Notes under the pieces: model-generated
The model's input: only the letters and a program-made list of their open reading frames with translations
Database searches by the model: none
Told to the model about the DNA's origin: nothing
Origin: Coix lacryma-jobi var. lacryma-jobi
Lineage: Eukaryota > Streptophyta > Magnoliopsida > Poales > Poaceae
Direction of reading: 5' to 3'
DNA: 64,000 nt
NCBI GenBank assembly: GCA_009763385.1
Contig: CM019823.1
Span: 94,871,104 to 94,935,103, forward strand
In this document: positions 1 through 9,297 of the stretch, piece by piece
Position numbering within the stretch: position 1 is the stretch's first letter
How the letters are laid out: each line of letters begins with the position of its first letter
Program-made: the position numbers and the translations under genes

Positions 1-1403
1 TAAGTAGTTAGGGGTAGAGTGGGAATTAGGAATAGTTAGAATTAGGATAAGTAGGGGAAGACACCCACCTCCCCATCTATCTCAGTCATTTGCTCTTTGC
101 TTCTTGGGTTTCCTGCTCTCCCAATCCCATGCTGTAGCTAGCTGAGATCCGCAGAGAACCATACCTCTGTGTACTAAAGATTTTGAGGAAGTGAGGCTGT
201 AACCTCACTGTTGTAGCATGTGGTAGCCACAAGGTTGCAGATCGATGTGTTGATTCATGTTTTGTTTGTGTTCTTCACGTTCTTCGTTTCTCCGCGATTT
301 TCCCGTCACTCGATCTCTCTCCCTACTACGTCTATGCGAAATCCGTTTGAATCAACTTGTTTGTTTTTGAAAGGAGATTATTTCCACCAAAGGAATTCAT
401 CTAACTCCTCACGAACAAGTAGATCGGGTTGATTTCGTTTTCGTGGCGCTTTTTCGTTCTTGATCTTTCCCTTTTGATTTCCCGGTGATTGAATGAATTT
501 GAGCGGATGATTTCTTGGGGATAGTCTCCTAACTACCCCGTGATCATCTTCTCCAAGTTTGGGAACGTGGGATTTTGATTTGGATTGAATTTGGTGAGAT
601 TTGGAGAGGAGGCGACTGAAATCGCCCTCTTTGCTCGTTGGTGGACAGTCCGCGGTTTTTACCGGCGGACAGTCCGCGCGTCGGGATCGAGCCAGGTCAG
701 TGGCTGCGGGTCTCGGTCACGTTACTATTCCTTGACCGGGGGACAGTCCGCCGAAGGAACTCGCGGACAGTCCGGGAGTCGTCCAGGGACTGTTCAGCAG
801 CCTTGCTGCTTTGGTATTTGACCGACGGACAGTCCGCCGTTGGTTTTCGCGGACAGTCCGGGAACTGTCCAGGGAACTTCAGCAGCACTGCGGTTTTGCT
901 CGTTTGGCCGGCGGACAGTCCGCGACCTGAGCCCGGACAGTCCGCCACTGGGCAGACAGTCCGCGACCGTACTGTCGGACAGTCCGGGACTTGGCTGTAG
1001 CTTCCGGTTTAGTGCGTTAGCTCTCCCAGCTTCCTTGCTTGGTTTTCAGACTTCTCGTTTGGCCTTGTAGTTGACCAAGGAACCTCTCTAGGTATCTTTG
1101 CTACTTGTTAGCATCGGTACTTGGGGATTTCTCGACGTAGCCGTCTATCTATGTTTGGGACTTGGTTTTTGAGGGTCGAACTTGATCCGTTGCTTTTGCC
1201 GTTTGGTTTGCTATCGCTTTGTGGTGCCTCGCTGTGATCCTAGGGATCATCCACCCTCTTCCAAGGGTCGTGGGCATCACAGTTTCGATCGAAGCTTTCG
1301 GGGGTAGATTTTGGGGACAATAGGTCAAAGTTTCGAGAGAAATTTTTGAGCTCCCATTCACCCCCCCCTCTGGTCGCCTTGCTATTGCTTTCTCGGTCCT
1401 TCA
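1..1403 (+). repeat. Element A 5' LTR, left part outside window
   Basis: Matches 10069-11476 almost base for base from its first base and ends TCCTTCA at 1403, just before the primer site. About 780 bp of the LTR start, including the hairpin array seen in other copies, is missing at the window edge. It holds a palindrome array (about 650-990) and the C-run plus CTCT close to the LTR end that recurs in the related copia LTRs here. Confidence 0.92.
650..990. repeat. Array of 11-bp palindromes CGGACAGTCCG in LTR A
   Basis: Seven exact copies start at 666, 764, 826, 850, 912, 934 and 976. Near-copies such as TGGACAGTCCG and GGGACAGTCCG lie between them. The palindrome has 5-bp arms around one central base. 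Spacing is irregular, so this is a cluster of sites and not a simple tandem repeat. Confidence 0.9.
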
Positions 1404-1405
1404 TT

Positions 1406-1417
1406 TGGTATCAGAGC
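1406..1417 (+). promoter_or_regulatory. Primer binding site, element A (initiator-Met tRNA type)
   Basis: TGGTATCAGAGC, the standard plant copia primer site complementary to the 3' end of initiator tRNA-Met, begins two bases after the LTR terminal CA. It fixes the LTR boundary and the plus orientation. Confidence 0.92.
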
Positions 1418-1466
1418 AGGTTAAGGATCTTCCACCTTAGCCGGTTCCAGATCCACAGAAGGCGAC

Positions 1467-2273
1467 ATGGATCGCGGCGTGGGCAAACCATCGTTCTTTG
1501 ATGGGACGAACTATGCGTATTGGAAGATACGCATGTCGGCGTATCTCCAGAGCATGGGCTCTTCTGTTTGGGAGATTTGCAACAAGGAGGATTACGTTGT
1601 CTTGGCTGCTCGTGTCTCTCAGCTTCAGATCGATGAGCACGATGCCAATAGCTGAGCGTGTAACGCTCTTTTCTCCTGTCTGAGCATGTCTGAGTTTGAT
1701 TGCGTTTCTCATCTCCCCATGGCTCATGAGATTTGGGGAACCCTCATGCATTTTCATGAGGGAACTACTCAAGTCAAATCCCGCCTCTATGAGTCGCACA
1801 AGCGGGAGTATGAGAACTTTCGACATATGCCTGGCGAGAGCATAGAGAGTTTATTCGCTCGCTTTTAGGTCATTGTCAACAAGATGAGAGCGAACAAGGA
1901 GCTGTTGCCTTTTGACGATCAAGAGAGGGCTTTGAAGCTTTTGCACACTCTTGATCGGTCGGTGTGGGACTCAAAGGTCCAGGCGATCATCGAATCGTCT
2001 AACTATGAGACCCTCACTTGCGACGAGCTCTTTAGTAAGCTCAAGTCTAGTGAGATTGACGCCATGTCGAGAGCTTCTTATGAGAATCCTTCTGGCCCGA
2101 CTATGGCTTTGGTTTTTGGCTCTTCTAACCCCTCTGGAGGTTTTGCTCTTTCATCTCTCTTTTCTGTCACAGAGGACCAGCTTGAGTCATTGGGGGATGA
2201 CGAGTTGGCAATGCTCGCCAACCGGTTCACGCGATTTCACAAGGCTATGGACCCCGTGGCGGTGCCTTTATAG
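1467..2273 (+). pseudogene. gag: Element A gag, broken and internally deleted
   Basis: Capsid-like gag of a Sirevirus-type copia element. The start MDRGVGKPSFFDGTNYAYWK at 1467 carries the FDGTNYAYWKIRM motif of copia gag (DUF4219/UBN2 type) and matches the copies in D (50342) and F (34259, minus strand). The reading frame breaks at about 1653 and there is a TAG at 1866. Downstream blocks such as NKELLPFDDQERALKLLHTL are well preserved. Near 2240 the sequence jumps from a point matching D 51120 to one matching D 52705, losing about 1.6 kb that in D encodes both zinc-knuckle regions. This copy cannot make a complete nucleocapsid. Confidence 0.85.
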
Positions 2274-2505
2274 TTGAGCGTTTTCCCCCACCGTGTTTTG
2301 AGTATCGCGATGGACGCTCATCCCTTAGCGGACCACGTTTTCCTCTACGTGGTAATCGCTCCTCTCGTAGACGTGCTAGGAATGGTTTTTCTGCTAACCG
2401 TTCTTTTGGGCAGCCGGCCCAACACTGGTATTCTTCATACTTCACTAACCCCAGTGTTGGACCGTATGCTCACCCTATGTCTTTTTATTGATGTAGGTAA
2501 AGCGG

Positions 2506-5500
2506 TTGGAGGACATTTGGTTGGTGGATTCCGGTTGCTCGAGGCACATGACCGGAAACGCCAAGTGGTTCTCCAGCCTTAGTCCTGTTGCCGGAAAGGA
2601 GTACATAACCTTCGGTGACAATAGCAAAGGTAAGGTATTGTCTCGCGGGTCGGTGCGAGTTAATGAGCACTTTGTGTTGCGCGATGTTGCTCTTGTTTCT
2701 AACTTGCATTTTAACCTTCTTTCTGTTTCGCAACTCTTTGACGACGACTATGAGATTCGTTTTAAACCGAATCTCAGTCGTATTTTGGATCCTCAGGGCA
2801 ATCTTGTGTGTTTGATTTCGCCCTTTGGAAAAGTCTTTCGTGCGAATTTCTCGGAGTCTTTTGGCACTTCTCGTTGTCTTGTGGCTGGACCTTCCTCCTC
2901 TGATCTTTGGAAGTGGCATAGGAGACTTGGACATTTGAGCTTTGACTTGCTTGCAAGGCTTAGTTCACTTGGCCTAATCCGAGGATTGCCCAAGTTGCAT
3001 ATGGAGAAGGATCTTGTTTGCCAATCTTGTAGACACGGGAAGATGGTTGCCGCTCCCCACCATCCAGTGACTCAGGTCATGACTAAGCGCCCTGGAGAAC
3101 TTTTGCACATGGACCTTGTTGGTCCGGCTCGGGTGAGCTCGGTTGGGGGGAAGTGGTATGTGCGTGTGGTTGTTGATGACTTTTCGAGATATTCGTGGGT
3201 CTTCTTTTTAGCTGAGAAGACCGAGACTTTCTCCTTTCCTCGCAATCTAATTTTGCGTCTTCAGAATGAGTTCCCTTTGAACTCGATGTGAGCAATTCGG
3301 AGTGATAACGGTTCCGAATCCAAGAATTCGGATTTTGAGAAGTTTTGTAACTCTTTGGGTTTAGAGCATCAGTTTTCTTCCCCCTACACACCTCCTCAGA
3401 ATGGTGTTGTAGAAAGGAAGAATCGGACCCTTGTTGAGATGGCCAGGACGATGCTCGATGAGCATAGGACTCCTAGGCGATATTGGGCTGAAGCTATGAG
3501 CACTGCATGCTACATTTCCAATCGCATTTTTCTCCGAGCTTTCTTGAAAAAGACTTCTTATGAGTTGCGTTTTGGAAAACTACCCAAGGTGAGTTATTTT
3601 CGAGTTTTTGGTTGCCATTATTTTATACTCAAAAAGGGCAACTTGGACAAGTTTGAGTCTCGTTCTTCTGACGGTGTATTTTTGGGTTATGGCACTCACA
3701 CTCGCGCATACCGTGTACTTAACCTTGATACTAACCGAGTCATGGAGACATCAGATGTCACCTTCGATGAGACCATGGTTTGTCCTTCTTCTCGTTTTGA
3801 GCGTGCAGGTGATCATGAGGTTGGTGAGTCTCTTTTTGATGACGAGGACGAGGGTGCTGAAGGTATGGATGATCCAGCACCCTCTCCACCTGTTGTGCCG
3901 CAAAGAGCGGCTTCTACGACGACTCACGGCCCCGACACGTCTTCTTCCTGGGGGCCGTGGGATCCGCCACCCCGAGCGGTACCATTTGTACCCGGGGAGG
4001 CACCAGCTGCTGTTGAGGGGGAGGCTACTTCAGCTCGGGAGGCGCCTCGACACATTCAGCGCCAGCCCCCGCCTCAGCAGATGATCGGCAGCATCGACGA
4101 ACGGGTCACTAGGTCCAGGTCACAGCACATTTCTCACTTCGCTCATTCTGCTTTTGTTGCTAATTTTGAGCCCTGAGATGTTGGACACGCTTTGACGGAT
4201 CTGGATTGGGTCAATGCCATGCATGAGGAGTTAGAAAATTTTGAGCGAAATCGGGTTTGGGTTCTAGTTCCACCTCCTCCTGAGTGTAAGCCTATTGGGA
4301 CAAAATGGGTTTTCAAAAACAAGCAAGGAGAGGATGGCCATGTTGTTAGGAACAAGGCCAGGCTTGTAGCGAAGGGTTATAGTCAGAAGGAGGGGATAGA
4401 CTATGAGGAGACGTTTGCTCCTGTAGCTCGTTTGGAGGCTATTAGGATACTCTTGACTTTTGCTGCATCCAAAGGTTTCAAACTTTTTCAAATGGATGTC
4501 AAGAGTGCCTTCTTAAACTGCTTCATAGAAGAAGAGGTTTATGTTGAGCAAACCCCCGGTTTCGAAAATCCCAAGTTTCCAAACCATGTTTTTAAACTCC
4601 ACAAAGCTTTATATGGTTTGAAACAAGCCCCTAGAGCCTGGTATGATAGGTTGAAAACCTTTTTGCTTGCTAAGGGTTTTAAAATGGGATGTGTAGATAA
4701 AACGCTCTTTCTCCTTAGGCAAGGCAAAGACACTCTCTTGGTCCAGATTTATGTGGATGATATCATTTTTGGTGGTTCTTCTCACGCTTTGGTTGCCAAG
4801 TTTGCAGATACTATGAGCAGGGAGTTCGAGATGAGCATGATGGGCGAGCTGACATTCTTTCTTGGGTTGCAAATTAAGCAATCCCGAGAGGGGACGTTTG
4901 TGCACCAGGGCAAGTACACCAAGGACTTGCTGAAGCGGTTCGATATGGGTGAGGCCAAGCCTCTTCCAACACCCATGTCGACGACGACTGCCCTGGATGC
5001 GGATGTGGATGGAGAAGCAGTGGACCAGAAGGAGTACCGAAGCATGATCGGGTCGCTCCTCTACCTGACGGCGACACGCCCGGATATCCAGTTCGCGGTG
5101 TGTCTGTGTGCGCGCTTTCAGGCGTCGCCGCGCACCTCTCACCGTCAGGCGGTGAAGCGGATTTTCAGGTACCTTCGTTTCACACCTGAGTTTGGGATAT
5201 GGTATTCTGCTTCCTCCACCCTCTCCCTTTGCGGTTATTCGTATGCCGATTTTGCTGGTTGCCGTATTGAGCGCAAGTCCACTTCTGGGACTTGCCAGTT
5301 TATTGGTTCTTCTCTTGTTTCGTGGTCTTCTCGCAAGCAGTCTAGTGTCGCCCAGTCTACCACGGAGGCTGAGTATGTTGCTGCGGCTAGCTGCTGTTCC
5401 CAGTTACTCTGGATGATGGCCACTTTGCGTGATTTTGGTCTGAGCTTCTCTCGCGTGCCTTTGCTTTGTGACAGCACGAGTGCCATTAGCATTGCTAAGA

Positions 5501-5694
5501 ACCCCGTGCTTCACTCGAAGACCAAACACATTGATGTGCGCTTTCATTTCTTGCGAGACCACCAGGAGAAGGGTGATATCGACCTTCGCCATGTCGATAC
5601 TCATCATCAACTGGCTGATATTTTCACCAAGCCTTTAGACGAATCAACCTTTAACCGGTTGAGGGGTGAGCTTGGTGTGTGTTTCCCTTTTTAG
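2506..5694 (+). pseudogene. pol: Element A pol: protease, integrase, RT, RNase H with two stops
   Basis: One frame runs through the whole region with only two internal stops, TGA at 3289 and TGA at 4174. Both fall where copy D has CGA or CGG. Order is copia type. Protease: LVDSGCSRHMTG, catalytic Asp at 2527. Integrase zinc-binding HHCC: WHRRLGHL near 2914 to CQSCRHGK near 3020. Integrase core: Asp in HMDLVGP near 3110, Asp in IRSDNG near 3300, Glu in GVVERKNRTL near 3412. An acidic, Pro-rich linker spans about 3830-4090. RT: LVAKGYSQKEGIDYEETFAP near 4363 and YVDD at 4750-4761. RNase H follows and the frame ends after ADIFTKPL at 5694. The fingers motif reads FLNC where D has FLNG. Confidence 0.93.
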
Positions 5695-7197
5695 TTGGGG
5701 GAAACATTTTGGATCCTGTATATTTGACTGACTCTTTTGTCTTTCCTTTCTTTTGCATTTCAGCATACGCATTTACATTCTGAGCTTCATGTTTATAATC
5801 ACTAGAATGTAACTATGCTCTAAGTAGTATGCTCTGATGCTTATATTGATGCTTGTAGCTTATGCTCTTTCTGATTACTAGTACATGTTGTGAGCTGAGC
5901 TATTTTGAAATGGTGAATTTGCTTAATAACTTAAAATCTGAAAATGTTCACCATTGAGATATGCAACTAGCATGTGTAAGATGTGTTGAGTTCACTCGTG
6001 CTTTTCATATATGCTAGGTTGCTATGTCTCTAGTTCTGAGTCTTTCACTCGCTTGGTCTGTTTATATCATGTTTAAAATTTGAACCAAGTTTAGTGAATT
6101 GAAAAGATCGAGATGGGATTGCTTGTCAACACATCACGGTATCGAGACGGTTTCTCATTACACTTTGAGTTAAACTTGAGCCGTGTAGTGTATGACCGAA
6201 ACCGTAGCTTTAAGCTTCTGATTGCTTCGGCATAGGCTTTTCTCGGTTGAAAAGTTAGGCAATGACAAGCTTTCAACCTCTCGCAATCACATGCTAATAA
6301 TTGAACTTGTGTAATTTCACCGCTGCAACTCCGATCTAAAGTTGAATTCACAAGTGTATATTTCATTCTTAAGCATGATGATTGAACTTTGCTAGGGGTA
6401 GTTCACCTTGTATACATGTTTAGCACTTGTTCAGACTCCTGTTCATACATTGCTAGTGCTATTTTGATGGTGAATACCTTTTGACTCAAAACTGCTCTTT
6501 TCCGCTCATATGTTCATATTTCATATCTGGTGATCGGTTTGAGCCTTTGCTGTTATTGAGTCATTAGAGCTATACTATTTAGAGCATCTTTGCATTCTTT
6601 TGACTGTATGCCTGAAGCTGCTAACTTGCATTTTGACTCATATGCATGTTGGAAGGGGGAGACCCTCCCTAGTTCGCACTTTTATTGGTGCCTTTTCTAG
6701 TGGGGAGAGCCTTTTACTTGACTCGTGCATTTTCATCTAAGGGGGAGAATTTTTGTAAATCACATGTGCTTCCCGAGTGTTCATTTGAGGGGGAGTGTTT
6801 TCTTGGTTGTATGCACTAGTCGAGGGGGAGCTTGAGCTTTGCTGTCTCTTGTTGGCCGAAAGGCATCGGTATCGAGCTTTCTTTGCTAGTTGTGTTGAGC
6901 CTCTGTGCCTCTATTTTGAGGGACTAGCATTTTGCTTCGATTTTTCAATTGGTGTCTGCTAGCGGTGTTGAGCCTATTCTACCTCTTCTTGAGGGCTAGC
7001 TTTGCTTTGCTTGGTTGCGTCGAGCCGTTGCCCATATCTTTGGGGACCAAGTTCTTTCGCTCTTTCCACTTGACCTTCTTCGGCTTTGCTATGCTTTTGG
7101 GTCATTTGGTTGAGTTTTCTCCTTCGCTCTTCTTCCTTATTCTCTTTCTATTATGATTTGTGTGAGTAGTTGACAATGCACTCATCAAGGGGGAGAT
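5695..7197 (+). other. Element A 3' untranslated region with repeated polypurine tracts
   Basis: About 1.5 kb without a convincing ORF. GGGGGAG purine tracts occur near 6655, 6741, 6791, 6824 and finally 7189-7196 directly before the LTR. As I recall, several polypurine tracts upstream of the 3' LTR are characteristic of the Sirevirus (SIRE/Maximus) lineage. Short repeated phrases containing GTTGAGCC and CTCTGTGCCTC lie at about 6840-7040. No envelope-like ORF is seen. Confidence 0.75.
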
Positions 7198-7579
7198 TGC
7201 GGATACATGGGTGTATGCCGGGTCTCTGAGTGATGAGTGATTGTCAACTGGGATGATGCGCATGTTCTTTGGCTTGTGTTGTGCAGGTGTCGAGCACGGA
7301 TGCAGTGATCGAAGGCGAGGTGAAGGTCAAGTAGAGACATGCCGTGCCGATGGACTGAGAGTGGCGAAGGGCGGACGTGAGGCTTGGACTGAGGGACCAG
7401 AGGCCTGAGGATCAGCTGTGGTGGCTGGCAGCCTGTGACGACGACAAGTGAAGAAGTGCGGTCATGTGTTGTCTGAGTCGTGGACTCGGGGACACGTGTC
7501 GGTGGACGGGGTGCACGGGAGGTGCATCCCATCTACGACGTCGGTTTGGTGGTAGAGCCAGAGAAAAACCATCGGATGG

Positions 7580-7885
7580 ACGGTTTTCAGGTTTGGGCCT
7601 CAAAACCTGGGCGTGGACGGTTTCCGAGTTTGGCCACAAAACTCAGGCTGACGGTTTCCGAGTTTGGCCACAAAACTCGGGCTGAGGGTTTCCGAGTTTG
7701 GCCACAAAACTCAGGCTGAGGACGGTTTCCAGGTTTGGGCCTCAAAACCTGGGCGCTGAGGGTTTGATGAGTTTGGCCTCAAAACTCAGAAGCTGGTGGG
7801 CTGGTTTCCCGGTTTGGGCCTCAAAAGCGGGGGTTGGCTGGAAAAGGCTGGTTTCCCGGTTTGGGCCACAAAACCGGGGGTGCAG
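7580..7885. repeat. Hairpin array in middle LTR of element A
   Basis: About eight tandem units of roughly 35-45 bp, each an inverted repeat around a GGGCCTC or GGCCAC loop: CAGGTTT/AAACCTG, CGAGTTT/AAACTCG or CCGGTTT/AAACCGG. The arms differ between units but mostly stay complementary. Confidence 0.85.
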
Positions 7886-8644
7886 AGCGAGGGCGGCACG
7901 TGGCGGCGATCCGGAGGTTGCGTCGAGGCAACGCTTCGAATTGTGCGGGCGTGGCCGTCGGATACACCTACCACCGAGTTGGTCCAGAATAACCCTAGGG
8001 TTTAGCTGGTTCGCTCTGTAATTAGAATAGAGAGGGGTAGAGTAGGAATTAGACTTAGGTTAGAATTAGGATAAGTAGTAGGGAGACACCCTCCTCCCAT
8101 TATCTCAGTCATTTGCTCTTTCGCACTTAGGGTTTCCTGCTCTCCCATTCCCTGTTGTAGCTAGCTGAGATCCGCAGAGAGACTTTCCTCTGTGTACTGT
8201 TGATTTGAGGAAGTGAGGCCGTATCCTCACTGTTGCAGTGCAGATCGATGACTCAATTCGTGTTTTGATTCGTGTTCTTCGCGTTCTTCGTTTCTTCACG
8301 ATTTTCCCGTCACTCGATCTCCCTCTCTAGTGCATCTTTGCGAAATCCGTTTGAATCATTTTGTTCGTATCATTGAGGAGGTCATTTCGACCAAAGGAAT
8401 TCATCTAACTCCTCATGATCGAATAGATCGGGACGATTTCGTTTTCGTGGCGCTTTTTTCGTTCATCCACATTCCCTTTTGATTTCCCGGTGATTTGGTT
8501 GATTTGAGCGGATGATTTCTTGGGGATAGTCTCCTAACTACCCCGTGATCATCTTCTCCAAGTTTGGGAACTTGGGATTTTGATTTGATTGGATTTGAGA
8601 GGATTTGGGAGAGAGGCGATCAAAGTCGCCCTCCCTGTTCCTCC

Positions 8645-8865
8645 GCGGACAGTCCGCCACTGGACCCGCGGACTGTCCGGGGGTCATGCTCCGACCGAGC
8701 AGTGGTCGCGTGGCCTTGACTGTTTTTGCCTCGGGTGACCGGCGGACAGTCCGCCGTTGTCAGGTGCGGACAGTCCGGGCCCGAGCAGGGACTTCTCAGC
8801 AACTATACGTTTTTGCACTTTTGACTGGCGGACAGTCCGCCACCAGAGCGCGGACAGTCCGGGAT
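8645..8865. repeat. CGGACAGTCCG palindrome array, middle LTR
   Basis: Copies begin near 8646, 8741, 8767, 8828 and 8851. One variant, CGGACTGTCCG, has the complementary central base. Same relative place in the LTR as in the other copies. Confidence 0.85.
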
Positions 8866-9280
8866 CCTGCTGAGTGCTCCGGTTTGGTGCATTTGCTCTC
8901 CCAGCTTCTACGCTTGGTTTCCGGACTTCTCGTTTGGCCCTGTAGTTGACCAAGGAACCTCTCTTGATATCCTTGCTACTTGTTAGCATCGGTATTTGGG
9001 GACTTCTAGACGTAGCCGTCTATCTACGTTCGAGACATGGTTTTTGGGGTTGTGTTCGAGCCGGAACTTTTGGAGTTTGGTTTGCTTCTTCTTGGTGTTG
9101 CTCCGCTGTGATCTTAGGGATCATCCACCCTCTTCCAAGGGTCGTGAGCATCACGGTTTCGGTCGCCGTTTCTCGAGGTTGATTTTGGGACACTTGGCCA
9201 AAGTTTCGAGGGAAATTTGATTGGCTCCCATTCACCCCCCCCCCTCTGGTCGCCTTGCTAGTGCTTTCTCGGTCCTTCAC

Positions 9281-9297
9281 TCATCAAGGGGGAGATT
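9281..9297 (+). other. Orphan polypurine tract between two LTRs
   Basis: CTCATCAAGGGGGAGAT repeats exactly the 17 bp before the middle LTR (7181-7197) and lies between that LTR's terminal CA and the next LTR's TG. The shared CA at the junction would fit a deletion that removed everything else of a second internal region. Confidence 0.85.

Larger units (their letters stand above)
7198..9279 (+). repeat. Element A middle LTR (diverged)
   Basis: Starts TGCGGATACATGG after a polypurine tract and ends GGTCCTTCA. It is full length (2082 bp) but clearly more diverged than the outer pair: for example it lacks the GTGGTAGCCAC segment present in both at the equivalent place, and it has changes throughout the palindrome array. 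It is followed directly by CTCATCAAGGGGGAGAT and another LTR. Confidence 0.88.

Noticed and set aside
650..990. CRISPR-like array
   Set aside because: The palindromes are short, spacing is irregular, spacers are themselves repetitive, and the context is a plant LTR.
5695..7197. Envelope-like ORF of Sireviruses in A or D
   Set aside because: Some relatives carry one, but here the open frames are short, differ between A and D, and contain the polypurine series.
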